DNA of 7,256 nt from an uncultured Flavobacteriaceae bacterium (GCA_947311815.1 CAMZMA010000073.1:1-7256); one strand, 5' to 3'. Positions 1 through 6,411 are shown, counted from the first letter of the stretch. Numbers and translations: made by a program. Notes: generated by a model from the letters alone, not told the origin.

Positions 1-92
1 ACAATACCTAAAAAAACTTCTACTATGGTAATCAAAGATAAAAAGCCAAATACTTTCCAAATTAAACCTGTATGTGATTGCATGTGCGACAT
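1..92 (-). CDS. Cytochrome c oxidase subunit IV-like protein (5' fragment, runs off the left edge)
   Basis: Only the first 30 codons are present; the rest lies beyond position 1. The translation begins MSHMQSHTGLIWKVFG and continues into a hydrophobic stretch (about residues 9-30) that looks like the first transmembrane helix. Prokaryotic subunit IV (CyoD/COX4-like) proteins of flavobacterial oxidases start this way, with a short His-containing N-terminus, an IWKVFG-type entry and a helix with an acidic residue (E25). The family is a small, roughly 100-residue, three-helix accessory subunit of heme-copper oxidases that helps assembly or stability and has no redox centre. The gene starts 14 bases after the stop of the long subunit III gene, so it is almost certainly co-transcribed with it. 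A second ATG at position 83 is an alternative start. The call rests on the N-terminus plus context, so the exact subfamily is uncertain. Confidence 0.75.
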   Translation of the reverse strand, partial: MSHMQSHTGLIWKVFGFLSLITIVEVFLGI

Positions 93-106
93 TTTACTTT
101 TTAATT

Positions 107-1087
107 TTAAATTAAATAAAAGAACGTGAATACAAATACCCAAACCAAATCTACAAAGTGCCAATAAAGACCTACTTTTTCTACCATTTCGTAATGTCCT
201 CTTTTTTCATAAGTTCCTAAGATTACATTAAAGAAAATGATAATATTAATAATAATACCTGAGGTTACGTGAAAACCGTGAAAACCTGTAATAAAGAAAA
301 AGAAATCTGCAAATAAGGTTTTACCATATTCGTTTTCTACCAAATTTGCACCTTGTACTACATTTTTACCTTTGGCTAAATAAGCGGCTCCTGCTTCTCT
401 TGAAAGAATTACTTTTTTCTTAGTTGCTGGGTCTATAAGTTCTGATTTAATTAAAATTGCAGGATTTGCGTTATAGGCAGCTTTTACCTGATCAATAGTA
501 AATTCGGGTATGCTTGCTTCACTTTCAAACCACAATCCGTTTTCTCTAGTTTGCTGTACTCTTTCGTCTGATCTAGTGCCATGAACAAAATCGGCAATTG
601 CAATTTGATGTCCGTCTTTTACAAATTGTAAAATTTTACCATCGGTAGTTTTAACAGCTCCGTAAGAACCTTTAATAAAAGTTTTCCATTCCCAAGCTTG
701 AGAACCCACAAATATAATACCGCCAATAATGGTAAAAAACATATACCATGCTACTTTGTTTTTTTTCATTTGATGACCTGCATCTACGGCTAACACCATA
801 GTTACTGATGATGCAATTAAAATAAAGGTCATAAAGGCTACATAAATCATTGGGTAGCTTTCATGAGTAAACGGTACGTGTGTAAATACTTCATCGGCAA
901 TGGGCCAAGAATCAATAAATTTAAAACGTATTAATCCGTAGGCTCCTAAAAAGCCTGTAAAAGTTAAGGCATCTGATAAGATAAAAAACCACATCATCAT
1001 TTTACCATAACTCGCTCCAAAAGGTTTTACGCTTCCACCGCTCCAAGTTTGTTTTTTATCTGAAGGTATAGCAACATTTACTTCCAT
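107..1087 (-). CDS. ctaE: Cytochrome c oxidase subunit III, long form with periplasmic insertion
   Basis: A 326-residue integral membrane subunit of an aa3/caa3-type heme-copper oxidase. Subunit III binds no metal; in the family it stabilises subunit I and sustains proton uptake. Five helices are visible, at about residues 30-52, 81-103, 113-130, 259-290 and 305-326. Family signatures are WFFILSDALTF (33-43), SQAWEW (129-134), TGFHGFHVTSG (267-277) and the C-terminal YWHFVDLVWVF (308-318). Between helices 3 and 4 there is a hydrophilic stretch of about 120 residues (about 136-258), absent from standard roughly 200-residue five-helix subunit III proteins. The positive-inside rule (HQMKKNK after helix 2, YEKRGHYE after helix 4) puts this insert in the periplasm. 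It contains no CxxCH heme motif and no cysteine. The gene follows the short subunit III after a 55-base gap and precedes the subunit IV-like gene by 14 bases. The start is ATG with an A/T-rich leader. Confidence 0.95.
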   Translation of the reverse strand: MEVNVAIPSDKKQTWSGGSVKPFGASYGKMMMWFFILSDALTFTGFLGAYGLIRFKFIDSWPIADEVFTHVPFTHESYPMIYVAFMTFILIASSVTMVLAVDAGHQMKKNKVAWYMFFTIIGGIIFVGSQAWEWKTFIKGSYGAVKTTDGKILQFVKDGHQIAIADFVHGTRSDERVQQTRENGLWFESEASIPEFTIDQVKAAYNANPAILIKSELIDPATKKKVILSREAGAAYLAKGKNVVQGANLVENEYGKTLFADFFFFITGFHGFHVTSGIIINIIIFFNVILGTYEKRGHYEMVEKVGLYWHFVDLVWVFVFTFFYLI

Positions 1088-1123
1088 AAATTTTAATTAG
1101 TTAATTTCTATTAAACATTTTTT

Positions 1124-1131
1124 CAAAACTA
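1124..1131 (-). promoter_or_regulatory. Possible internal -7 element before the long subunit III gene
   Basis: TAGTTTTG on the minus strand matches TAnnTTTG and lies 36 bases upstream of the long subunit III start, in the 55-base gap between the two subunit III genes. No -33 TTTG is seen at the right distance, and a six-base match is not rare in DNA this AT-rich, so an internal promoter is only a possibility. Confidence 0.25.
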
Positions 1132-1142
1132 AGCATTTTTCA

Positions 1143-1730
1143 TCATCTAATAAAATAGAAAAAGAAAAATAGATAAATCCATAGTACATCTACAAAGTGC
1201 CAAAAGATGGCACCCAGCTCAAACCCTAATAAATTAGTGGGTGTATACTTGTTTTTCAAATGATTATAAATTACTACTAGCAATACAATTACACCTGCTA
1301 TTAGGTGTAAAACATGCATAAAAGTGATTCCTATTATAAAAGATGTTGACACCGTGCTTTCTGGTCCTGTAAAATACAATCCTGAATTTTTTAATTCTAA
1401 AAATCCTATATATTGATAGATTACAAACCCAATTCCTAATGCTAAAGTAACAATTATTAGAATTAAAGACGTTTGTCGGTTTCCTTTTTTTAAGAAAAAT
1501 TGTGAAAAATAAATGGCAATACTGCTACCAATTATTAAGGCTGTACTTATGTAAAAAGCCTGAGGTAAATCAAAACTGACCCAATCTTCTCTTTCCATAC
1601 TAATTACATAGGCACTTGTTAATCCTGCAAAAAACATGACCATACTTATCATAGAAACCCATAACATAGGTTTTGCTGATTTTCTTTTAGCCGATATTAA
1701 TTCTTCTTGTAATGTATTTGATTGTATCAT
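1143..1730 (-). CDS. Heme-copper oxidase subunit III, short form
   Basis: A 195-residue membrane protein of the cytochrome c oxidase subunit III family, at the normal length for the five-helix version. Helices are at about residues 22-44, 57-80, 88-108, 130-155 and 172-194. Diagnostic features are FFAGLTSAYV (33-42), the QYIGFLEL stretch (106-113) that corresponds to the usual Q-W-E region, ITFMHVLHLIAGV (135-147) and the C-terminal FWHFVDVLWIYLF (176-188). It is a diverged paralogue of the long subunit III directly downstream, and the two probably sit in, or help assemble, the same oxidase. The ATG lies 3 bases after the ctaB stop codon, which suggests translational coupling. The stop is TGA. 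It is unclear from sequence whether both subunits occupy one complex or serve as alternatives. Confidence 0.92.
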   Translation of the reverse strand: MIQSNTLQEELISAKRKSAKPMLWVSMISMVMFFAGLTSAYVISMEREDWVSFDLPQAFYISTALIIGSSIAIYFSQFFLKKGNRQTSLILIIVTLALGIGFVIYQYIGFLELKNSGLYFTGPESTVSTSFIIGITFMHVLHLIAGVIVLLVVIYNHLKNKYTPTNLLGFELGAIFWHFVDVLWIYLFFFFYFIR

Positions 1731-1733
1731 TTT

Positions 1734-2636
1734 TTAATGTAAAAATTTATCTACCACATATATTATTTGCACTACGGTAATATACAAAACGCTGGCTAGC
1801 ATTAATTTTCTTGCCTCTTTATTGTCTTGTGTTTTATATAACTGTATCCCGTAATACAACATTACGCCTCCTAAAATTGCTATTAACACTGCGGTTATTG
1901 GTAGTATGTAAAATGTTCCTGTTATTTTTAAAACGGGTGCTATAGATACCAAAATCATAATTACTGTGTAAAAAATAATTTGTTTTACAGCGGCGGTATC
2001 TTTTGTTCCCATTGGCAACATGTTAAATCCTGCTTTTTTATACTCTTCGTCTTGTAACCAACCTATTGACCAAAAGTGAGGAAATTGCCAAAAAAACTGA
2101 ATCATAAATAAAAACCCTGCTTCCATTCCGAAATCATTAGTGGCTGCAACCCAACCTAACATAAACGGGATAGCACCTGGAATAGCGCCTGCAAAAACCG
2201 CTAAAGGTGTAACTGATTTTAATGGTGTGTAAATGCTTGTGTATAAAAAGATTGAAATAGCACCAAAAAGTGCACTTTTTGGATTTATAGAATATAAAAT
2301 AGCAATTCCTACAATGGCAAAAACAATGGCAATAACCAAGGCGGTAGAAATTTTCATTCTTTCAGTTGGTAAAGGTCGGTCTTTGGTACGTTGCATTAAT
2401 GCATCGGTATCTTTTTCTATAATTTGATTAAATGCATTAGATGCGCCAACCATTAAATAACCACCAATTGCTAATAAAATTAATGTGGTATAATTTACAG
2501 TTTCGGCAGCTAATAAATACCCTGCAACAGACGAAAACACCACACTTAAAGACAAACCAACTTTTGTTAGTTGCTTTAAATCTGTTGTTAATAGTTTAAT
2601 TGTTGTTTTATTTTCGGTAATGACTGTAGTATTCAT
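1734..2636 (-). CDS. ctaB: Protoheme IX farnesyltransferase (heme O synthase)
   Basis: A UbiA-superfamily membrane prenyltransferase that transfers a farnesyl group from farnesyl diphosphate to the vinyl group of heme B. The product is heme O, the precursor of heme A used by the oxidase encoded downstream. With the ATG at 2636 it has 300 residues, the usual family size. The first Asp-rich substrate motif is at residues 70-88 (N70, D76, D78, R83, D86, R87, P88). The second conserved cytoplasmic loop is at 184-208 (QFPHFW at 184-189, then DEEYKKAG and MLP). YTPLK (136-140) is also typical, and about eight or nine hydrophobic helices are visible. An in-frame ATG at 2684 would add 16 residues, but that extension is polar, atypical for the family and overlaps a TAnnTTTG-like element, so I prefer 2636. 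The gene leads the oxidase operon, ending 3 bases before the short subunit III. Confidence 0.95.
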   Translation of the reverse strand: MNTTVITENKTTIKLLTTDLKQLTKVGLSLSVVFSSVAGYLLAAETVNYTTLILLAIGGYLMVGASNAFNQIIEKDTDALMQRTKDRPLPTERMKISTALVIAIVFAIVGIAILYSINPKSALFGAISIFLYTSIYTPLKSVTPLAVFAGAIPGAIPFMLGWVAATNDFGMEAGFLFMIQFFWQFPHFWSIGWLQDEEYKKAGFNMLPMGTKDTAAVKQIIFYTVIMILVSIAPVLKITGTFYILPITAVLIAILGGVMLYYGIQLYKTQDNKEARKLMLASVLYITVVQIIYVVDKFLH

Positions 2637-2712
2637 CAAGTTATAATTCAGATACAAATATATTTCTTTCTCTGTAAATTTCATTACTTTATATCAGATT
2701 TTAGATCTAAGA

Positions 2713-2741
2713 CAAAATTATTGATAAAGGAAAAACTCAAA
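2713..2741 (-). promoter_or_regulatory. Candidate promoter for the ctaB-oxidase operon
   Basis: On the minus strand a TTTG (plus 2738-2741) is followed after exactly 17 bases by TAATTTTG (plus 2713-2720). This matches the Bacteroidota -33 TTTG / -7 TAnnTTTG consensus. Transcription would begin near 2706, giving a leader of about 70 bases to the ATG at 2636. A second TAnnTTTG (TATATTTG, plus 2655-2662) lies closer to the start codon but has no good -33 partner. Confidence 0.5.
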
Positions 2742-2764
2742 TTATACAAATATCTACTGACTTC

Positions 2765-2785
2765 AATTCTTTTTTTAAAAGAATT
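2765..2785 (-). terminator. Weak hairpin at the end of the lpxH-like gene
   Basis: AATTCTTTT and AAAAGAATT form a perfect 9-bp stem around a 3-base loop that overlaps the lpxH-like stop codon. The stem has a single G-C pair, and no T-run follows it on the minus strand, so it is a poor intrinsic terminator. Its place at the end of a transcription unit, ahead of the ctaB promoter, is the main support. Confidence 0.25.
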
Positions 2786-3548
2786 AGCTTTTTTTATTTT
2801 CTAAGACAAACTGTTCTCCATCAAACATACCGTAGGTAAAATAATGAATCCAATCGCCAAGGTTTATGTAAGTACTGTTGTCTTTTAAATTGATTTCTAA
2901 GGGTAAATGCCTGTGACCAAATACAAAATAATTGTAGTGTTTTGTGGTTAATTTCCCCTTACAATATTGCACCAACCATTCATTATCATCTCCTAAATAT
3001 TTTGCGTCTTCATCGCCAGAAATAAGTTTGTTTTTAACCGACATATATTGCCCCAATTTCATGCCAATATCTGGATGCAACCACCGAAACACCCATTGAA
3101 ATAACGGAAAAGTAAATACTTTTTTCATTCGTTTATAGCCTTTGTCTCCTGGCCCTAATCCGTCGCCATGACCAATTAAAAAGGTTTTGTTATTGATGGT
3201 AAATTCTTTTGGTTGATGATATACAGGAATGTTGAGCTCTTTTTCAAAATAATCTCGCATCCATAAATCATGATTTCCTACAAAAAAATAAATCGGTATT
3301 CCGCTATCTTTTATTGCCGCTAATTTGCCTAAAACACGTACAAATCCTTTCGGAACAACCGTTTTATACTCGAACCAAAAATCGAACAAATCGCCTAAGA
3401 TAAAAATAGCTTCGGCATCTTTTTGCACTTCATCTAACCAAGCTACAAACTTTTTTTCGCGTGGTGCACTGGCTTCGGGTGTGGGCGCTCCTAAATGCTG
3501 ATCGGAAGCAAAGTAAATTTTTTTGTTGTGGGTTAGTGTAATATTCAT
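2784..3548 (-). CDS. lpxH: UDP-2,3-diacylglucosamine diphosphatase, LpxH-like metallophosphoesterase
   Basis: A 254-residue calcineurin-like metallophosphoesterase. LpxH hydrolyses UDP-2,3-diacylglucosamine to lipid X and UMP at the cytoplasmic face of the inner membrane, the fourth step of lipid A synthesis. The dinuclear metal ligands are all recognisable: D16 and H18 (SDQHLG), D53 (GDLFDFW), N92 (GNHD), H127 (IGHGDG), and H212 and H214 (GHRHLP). They follow the order and spacing of the YbbF/LpxH branch. The middle of the protein (about 128-185, aromatic and basic) corresponds to the LpxH lid/cap region. One difference is GNHD where proteobacterial LpxH has GNRD. I chose the ATG at 3548; a TTG immediately before it (3551) is in frame but gains only one residue. 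The gene lies 18 bases after the S41 peptidase gene and is probably co-transcribed with it. A different phosphoesterase substrate cannot be excluded. Confidence 0.85.
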   Translation of the reverse strand: MNITLTHNKKIYFASDQHLGAPTPEASAPREKKFVAWLDEVQKDAEAIFILGDLFDFWFEYKTVVPKGFVRVLGKLAAIKDSGIPIYFFVGNHDLWMRDYFEKELNIPVYHQPKEFTINNKTFLIGHGDGLGPGDKGYKRMKKVFTFPLFQWVFRWLHPDIGMKLGQYMSVKNKLISGDEDAKYLGDDNEWLVQYCKGKLTTKHYNYFVFGHRHLPLEINLKDNSTYINLGDWIHYFTYGMFDGEQFVLENKKS

Positions 3549-3566
3549 CAATACAAAGGAACGCTT

Positions 3567-5138
3567 TTAATTGCTACTTTCCAACTCTAACACTTTTTGC
3601 AGCATTTTGTCTTTGGTTTGCATTATTCTATAAAAACCAACATCGCCAAATAAATCATTGGCAATAGAAGCTTTTAAATATTGTTTGATGATTTTTTTTG
3701 TTTTTGCAGATGGTTTTGTCGATTTTAATTCATTAAGATAGGTTTTAAGCACTTTATCATCTGTATCAAAAGAGTTAATAAAATCATCTAAATTCCATTT
3801 TTTAGTCAATTCTTTTCTGTGTGTATCTACGTATTTAAACGAGAAAGTATTAATAGTTCCGAAATAAAAATTATTTAGATATGACGTTGTATCAATCGCT
3901 ACAAAAACATCTGGAATAATACCGCCACCACCGTAAACAATCTTTCCTTTTGGTGTTTTGTACTGCAAACTATCTACCTTCGGAATGCTATCTTTATAAA
4001 GCAACTCGCCATTGTAAATACGCTTTTGATATTCTTTATAATAGCTCTTGTTTCCTTTATGATCATAAGGTTTTTGAATAGAGCGTCCTGTGGGCGTATA
4101 ATATCGTGCAATGGTTAAACGTACTGCCGAACCATCACCTAAATCCATTTCTTCTTGCACCAAACCTTTGCCAAAAGAACGGCGGCCAATAATGGTTCCT
4201 TTGTCATTATCTTGTAGAGCTCCTGCTACAATTTCTGATGCCGAAGCGGTATTTTCATCAATTAAAATGTACAATCCTCCTTTTTCAAAATCGCCTTTAG
4301 CTGTGGCAAATGATTTTTCTATTTTCCCTTTGTTGTTTTTGGTAAAAACGATGAGTTTATCATCTTCTAAAAACTCATCAATAATACTATTAGCAATATC
4401 TATAAATCCGCCGCCATTACCCCGTAAGTCTAAGACCAAATCGGTCATTTTTCCGTTTTTTTGCAGTCGATGTAATGCTGTTTTAAACTCTGTATAGGTA
4501 TTTCTTGCAAAACGATCTAACTTAATATATCCGATAGAATCGTTTAACATATACGCCAAATCTACACTCTTAATATTTACCTTTCCTCGCGTTACGTTTA
4601 CGTTAAAAAGCGAGTCGTTACTTTTTCTATAAATTTGTAAATTTACCGTGGTATTGGGTTTTCCTTTGAGATATTTTGGCACTTCATCGCTCTTTAACTT
4701 TTTACCCGAAAGCGTGTCTTTATTTGCTATTAAAATTCGATCACCTGCTTTAATACCTGCTTTAATACTTGGGCCTCCTTTTATGGGTTGTATTACGGTT
4801 ATACTGTCTTTTATCATTCTAAATTGCACGCCTATTCCTACAAAATTACCTTGCATATTCTCGGTAACTTGTTGTAGTTTTTCTTTCGGAATATATACAG
4901 AATGTGGGTCTAATTTTCCTAACATTTGTGTGATGGCACCGTCTAGTAATTTATCGGTATCAACCGTATCTACATAATCTCTTTGGATAAAATCGATGAG
5001 TTTTTTTATTTTTACTTCTTTAGAAGAACTACCAATAAATGATAGTTTGTGGTTGGTTTTTTTACTAAAAAAAACACCAATAAAAATGCCTAAAACTACA
5101 GCGATTGCAAAATAAATGGGTAAATTATTTTTATTCAT
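3567..5138 (-). CDS. C-terminal processing S41 family serine peptidase with PDZ domain
   Basis: A 523-residue CtpA/Prc-type envelope protease, anchored by an N-terminal hydrophobic helix (about residues 7-24) with the remainder predicted in the periplasm. Domain order: helix; N-terminal helical region with the typical LDPHSVYIP (76-84); PDZ domain (about 97-185, GIGVQF at 101-106, AGIKAGDRIL at 127-136); the S41 catalytic core; and a C-terminal extension of about 110 residues rich in Lys. The catalytic serine is S299 in TASASEIVAG. The general-base lysine is K324 in SFGKG, 25 residues later as in E. coli Prc, and Q328 follows in LVQEE. LVLDLRGNGGG (234-244) is the conserved strand before the active site. 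Such enzymes trim or degrade proteins from exposed C-termini. The gene overlaps the upstream deaminase gene by 8 bases, indicating coupled translation. The natural substrate is unknown. Confidence 0.93.
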   Translation of the reverse strand: MNKNNLPIYFAIAVVLGIFIGVFFSKKTNHKLSFIGSSSKEVKIKKLIDFIQRDYVDTVDTDKLLDGAITQMLGKLDPHSVYIPKEKLQQVTENMQGNFVGIGVQFRMIKDSITVIQPIKGGPSIKAGIKAGDRILIANKDTLSGKKLKSDEVPKYLKGKPNTTVNLQIYRKSNDSLFNVNVTRGKVNIKSVDLAYMLNDSIGYIKLDRFARNTYTEFKTALHRLQKNGKMTDLVLDLRGNGGGFIDIANSIIDEFLEDDKLIVFTKNNKGKIEKSFATAKGDFEKGGLYILIDENTASASEIVAGALQDNDKGTIIGRRSFGKGLVQEEMDLGDGSAVRLTIARYYTPTGRSIQKPYDHKGNKSYYKEYQKRIYNGELLYKDSIPKVDSLQYKTPKGKIVYGGGGIIPDVFVAIDTTSYLNNFYFGTINTFSFKYVDTHRKELTKKWNLDDFINSFDTDDKVLKTYLNELKSTKPSAKTKKIIKQYLKASIANDLFGDVGFYRIMQTKDKMLQKVLELESSN

Positions 5139-5553
5139 TTGGGATGTGCATTAATTCTACGCCTGCTTTTGTTAAAAAATCGATACCTGAAGTGTCTCTG
5201 TAAGATTTTGCGTACACCACACGTTTTATACCTGCTTGGTGTATGAGTTTGCTACATTGTGTGCATGGAGATAATGTAATATACAAAGTAGCGCCATTAC
5301 ATGCTTGCGTAGAAGAAGCAACTTTTAAAATGGCATTTGCCTCGGCGTGTAATACTTCCCATTTGGTGAGTCCTTCTTCATCTTCGCAACAATTATCAAA
5401 ACCTGTGGGTGTGCCGTTAAATCCATCAGAAATAATCATTCTGTCTTTTACAATTAATGCCCCTACTTTTTTGCGTTCGCAATGCGATAATTTTGCCCAT
5501 TCATGCGCCATTTTTAAGTAAGCAGTATCGTATTTTAACTGTTTTTTGTTCAT
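5131..5553 (-). CDS. dCMP deaminase-family zinc deaminase (ComEB-like)
   Basis: A 140-residue cytosolic deaminase of the CDA superfamily. The zinc-binding and catalytic motifs are complete: H69-A70-E71 (HAEANAI) supplies a zinc ligand and the proton-shuttling glutamate, and P96-C97-x-x-C100 (SPCTQCSK) supplies the two cysteine ligands. GFNGTPTGFDNC (44-55), a substrate-loop signature of dCMP deaminases, argues against a tRNA adenosine or guanine deaminase. The expected reaction is dCMP to dUMP, feeding thymidylate synthesis. Family length is about 140-160 residues, so it is full length. The extra Cys cluster (C55, C56) resembles the additional structural zinc site of some dCMP deaminases, although that assignment is inferred. 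It lies 43 bases after the HupE-like gene and overlaps the S41 peptidase gene by 8 bases. ATG start with an A-rich leader. Confidence 0.9.
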   Translation of the reverse strand: MNKKQLKYDTAYLKMAHEWAKLSHCERKKVGALIVKDRMIISDGFNGTPTGFDNCCEDEEGLTKWEVLHAEANAILKVASSTQACNGATLYITLSPCTQCSKLIHQAGIKRVVYAKSYRDTSGIDFLTKAGVELMHIPNE

Positions 5554-5561
5554 CTTGCTAA

Positions 5562-5577
5562 TGTAAAAAGTTTTACA
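5562..5577. repeat. Inverted repeat between the HupE-like and deaminase genes
   Basis: TGTAAAA, two bases, then TTTTACA: 7-base perfect arms, placed 8 bases before the deaminase start and 19 bases after the HupE-like stop. With a 2-base loop it would form only a poor RNA hairpin. It could be a protein-binding site, an mRNA processing stem or chance in AT-rich DNA. Confidence 0.25.
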
Positions 5578-5596
5578 GAATTACAACGTTAATAAT

Positions 5597-6178
5597 TTAC
5601 CAAAATACTCTTCGCACCATCATCGGAATCACAAAACCGATGACAATTGATGATAGAACCAGTACCCAATCTCTTTTTGATACGTTAAATATTCGTTGAA
5701 AAACGGCACCAATTAATAAAATACTTGTAACAATAATTACTTGCGATACTTCTATTCCTAAAGCAAATTCTAACAAAGGCAACAGTTTATCTTCTTCTTT
5801 GCCAATCATCATTTTAAAATAGCTAGAAAAACCGAGTCCGTGAATTAACCCGAAGAACAGCGCAAAAATTAAATTCAAATTTTCTTTTCCTGCAGATGCT
5901 TTTTTGGCTCTTAAAACATTAAATAACCCCGTAATAAAAATGGTTACAGGTATTAAAAACTCTACAACATCCATTCTAACATGCAATACTCCGTACGCTG
6001 CTAAAGTAAGTGTAATGGTGTGCCCAATAGTAAAAAAAGTAATTAACCATACTACTTTTTTCCATTGATTGAATGAAAAAACAACTGCCAAAACAATTAA
6101 AAACAAAATATGATCGTACGCCTGAAAATCTAATACATGGTTCAGTCCCATTTTTACGTACATGATAAAATCATCCAT
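5597..6178 (-). CDS. HupE/UreJ-family membrane protein
   Basis: A 193-residue polytopic membrane protein with about six helices (roughly residues 21-36, 42-62, 70-90, 102-122, 133-158 and 170-188). Family hallmarks are GLNHVLDFQAYDHILFL (11-27) with H14, D22 and H23, FFTIGHTITL (48-57) with H53, GLIHGLGFS (110-118) with H113, and E143 in GIEVSQ. These intramembrane His and acidic residues suit a metal permease. Characterised HupE/UreJ relatives take up nickel for hydrogenase or urease, but no such genes are in this window, so the substrate here is unproven. Related proteins of the HupE/UreJ_2 branch are common in Bacteroidota without hydrogenase. It is the first gene of the leftward group, with a TATCTTTG -7 element close upstream. 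ATG at 6178 gives a full-length protein with no cleavable signal peptide. Confidence 0.88.
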   Translation of the reverse strand: MDDFIMYVKMGLNHVLDFQAYDHILFLIVLAVVFSFNQWKKVVWLITFFTIGHTITLTLAAYGVLHVRMDVVEFLIPVTIFITGLFNVLRAKKASAGKENLNLIFALFFGLIHGLGFSSYFKMMIGKEEDKLLPLLEFALGIEVSQVIIVTSILLIGAVFQRIFNVSKRDWVLVLSSIVIGFVIPMMVRRVFW

Positions 6179-6204
6179 CTTTATTAGTTTTAAGAATTCT
6201 TGTT

Positions 6205-6212
6205 CAAAGATA
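6205..6212 (-). promoter_or_regulatory. Candidate -7 promoter element of the HupE-like gene
   Basis: TATCTTTG on the minus strand fits the Bacteroidota TAnnTTTG -7 consensus. It lies 26 bases upstream of the ATG at 6178, so the leader would be about 20 bases. No clear -33 TTTG is visible. Its position in the divergent intergenic region supports it as the start of the leftward transcript. Confidence 0.4.
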
Positions 6213-6367
6213 AAAAGAAACTTTATTTTTTATGGTTTTTACGCACCATATTTATCAATTAAAAAAATGAAACACTTCAAAGTAATTATTTTTCTCTGTG
6301 TAATTTTATTTACTGTTATTAACCCTAAGCTACAACGATTTACAAGTTAACAAATTAGGATAGATCT

Positions 6368-6381
6368 AAAATTATAATTTT
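6368..6381. repeat. Perfect 14-base AT palindrome upstream of upp
   Basis: AAAATTATAATTTT is a perfect palindrome made only of A and T. It lies 22 bases before the upp -7 element, overlapping where the -33 region should be. It could be a dimeric repressor site or simply an AT-rich upstream element; nothing in the window separates these possibilities. Confidence 0.3.
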
Positions 6382-6403
6382 CGGATAGTTGTGATTTTTA
6401 ATG

Positions 6404-6411
6404 TATTTTTG
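6404..6411 (+). promoter_or_regulatory. Candidate -7 promoter element of upp
   Basis: TATTTTTG fits TAnnTTTG and ends 22 bases before the upp ATG, which predicts a leader of about 16 bases. The -33 region is weak: TTTCG at 6379-6383 is 20 bases upstream, and TTG at 6389-6391 is too close at 12 bases. The short leader leaves no room for an attenuator or riboswitch. Confidence 0.45.

Noticed and set aside
2233..2427. 64-codon plus-strand open frame inside ctaB
   Set aside because: Antisense to a clearly conserved prenyltransferase region; no family resemblance and no promoter or leader signal.
4111..4497. 128-codon plus-strand open frame
   Set aside because: Antisense shadow of the S41 catalytic domain; Ser/Pro-rich translation typical of a reversed coding frame.
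4648..4977. 109-codon plus-strand open frame
   Set aside because: Antisense shadow of the PDZ region of the S41 peptidase, with no recognisable motifs.
5243..5521. 92-codon plus-strand open frame
   Set aside because: Antisense to the dCMP deaminase, whose zinc motifs establish the minus strand as coding.
6162..6350. 62-codon plus-strand open frame starting inside the HupE-like gene
   Set aside because: Its first part overlaps the start and promoter of the HupE-like gene and reads as low-complexity Lys/Phe/Ile; only the internal 27-codon piece is kept, as a weak finding.
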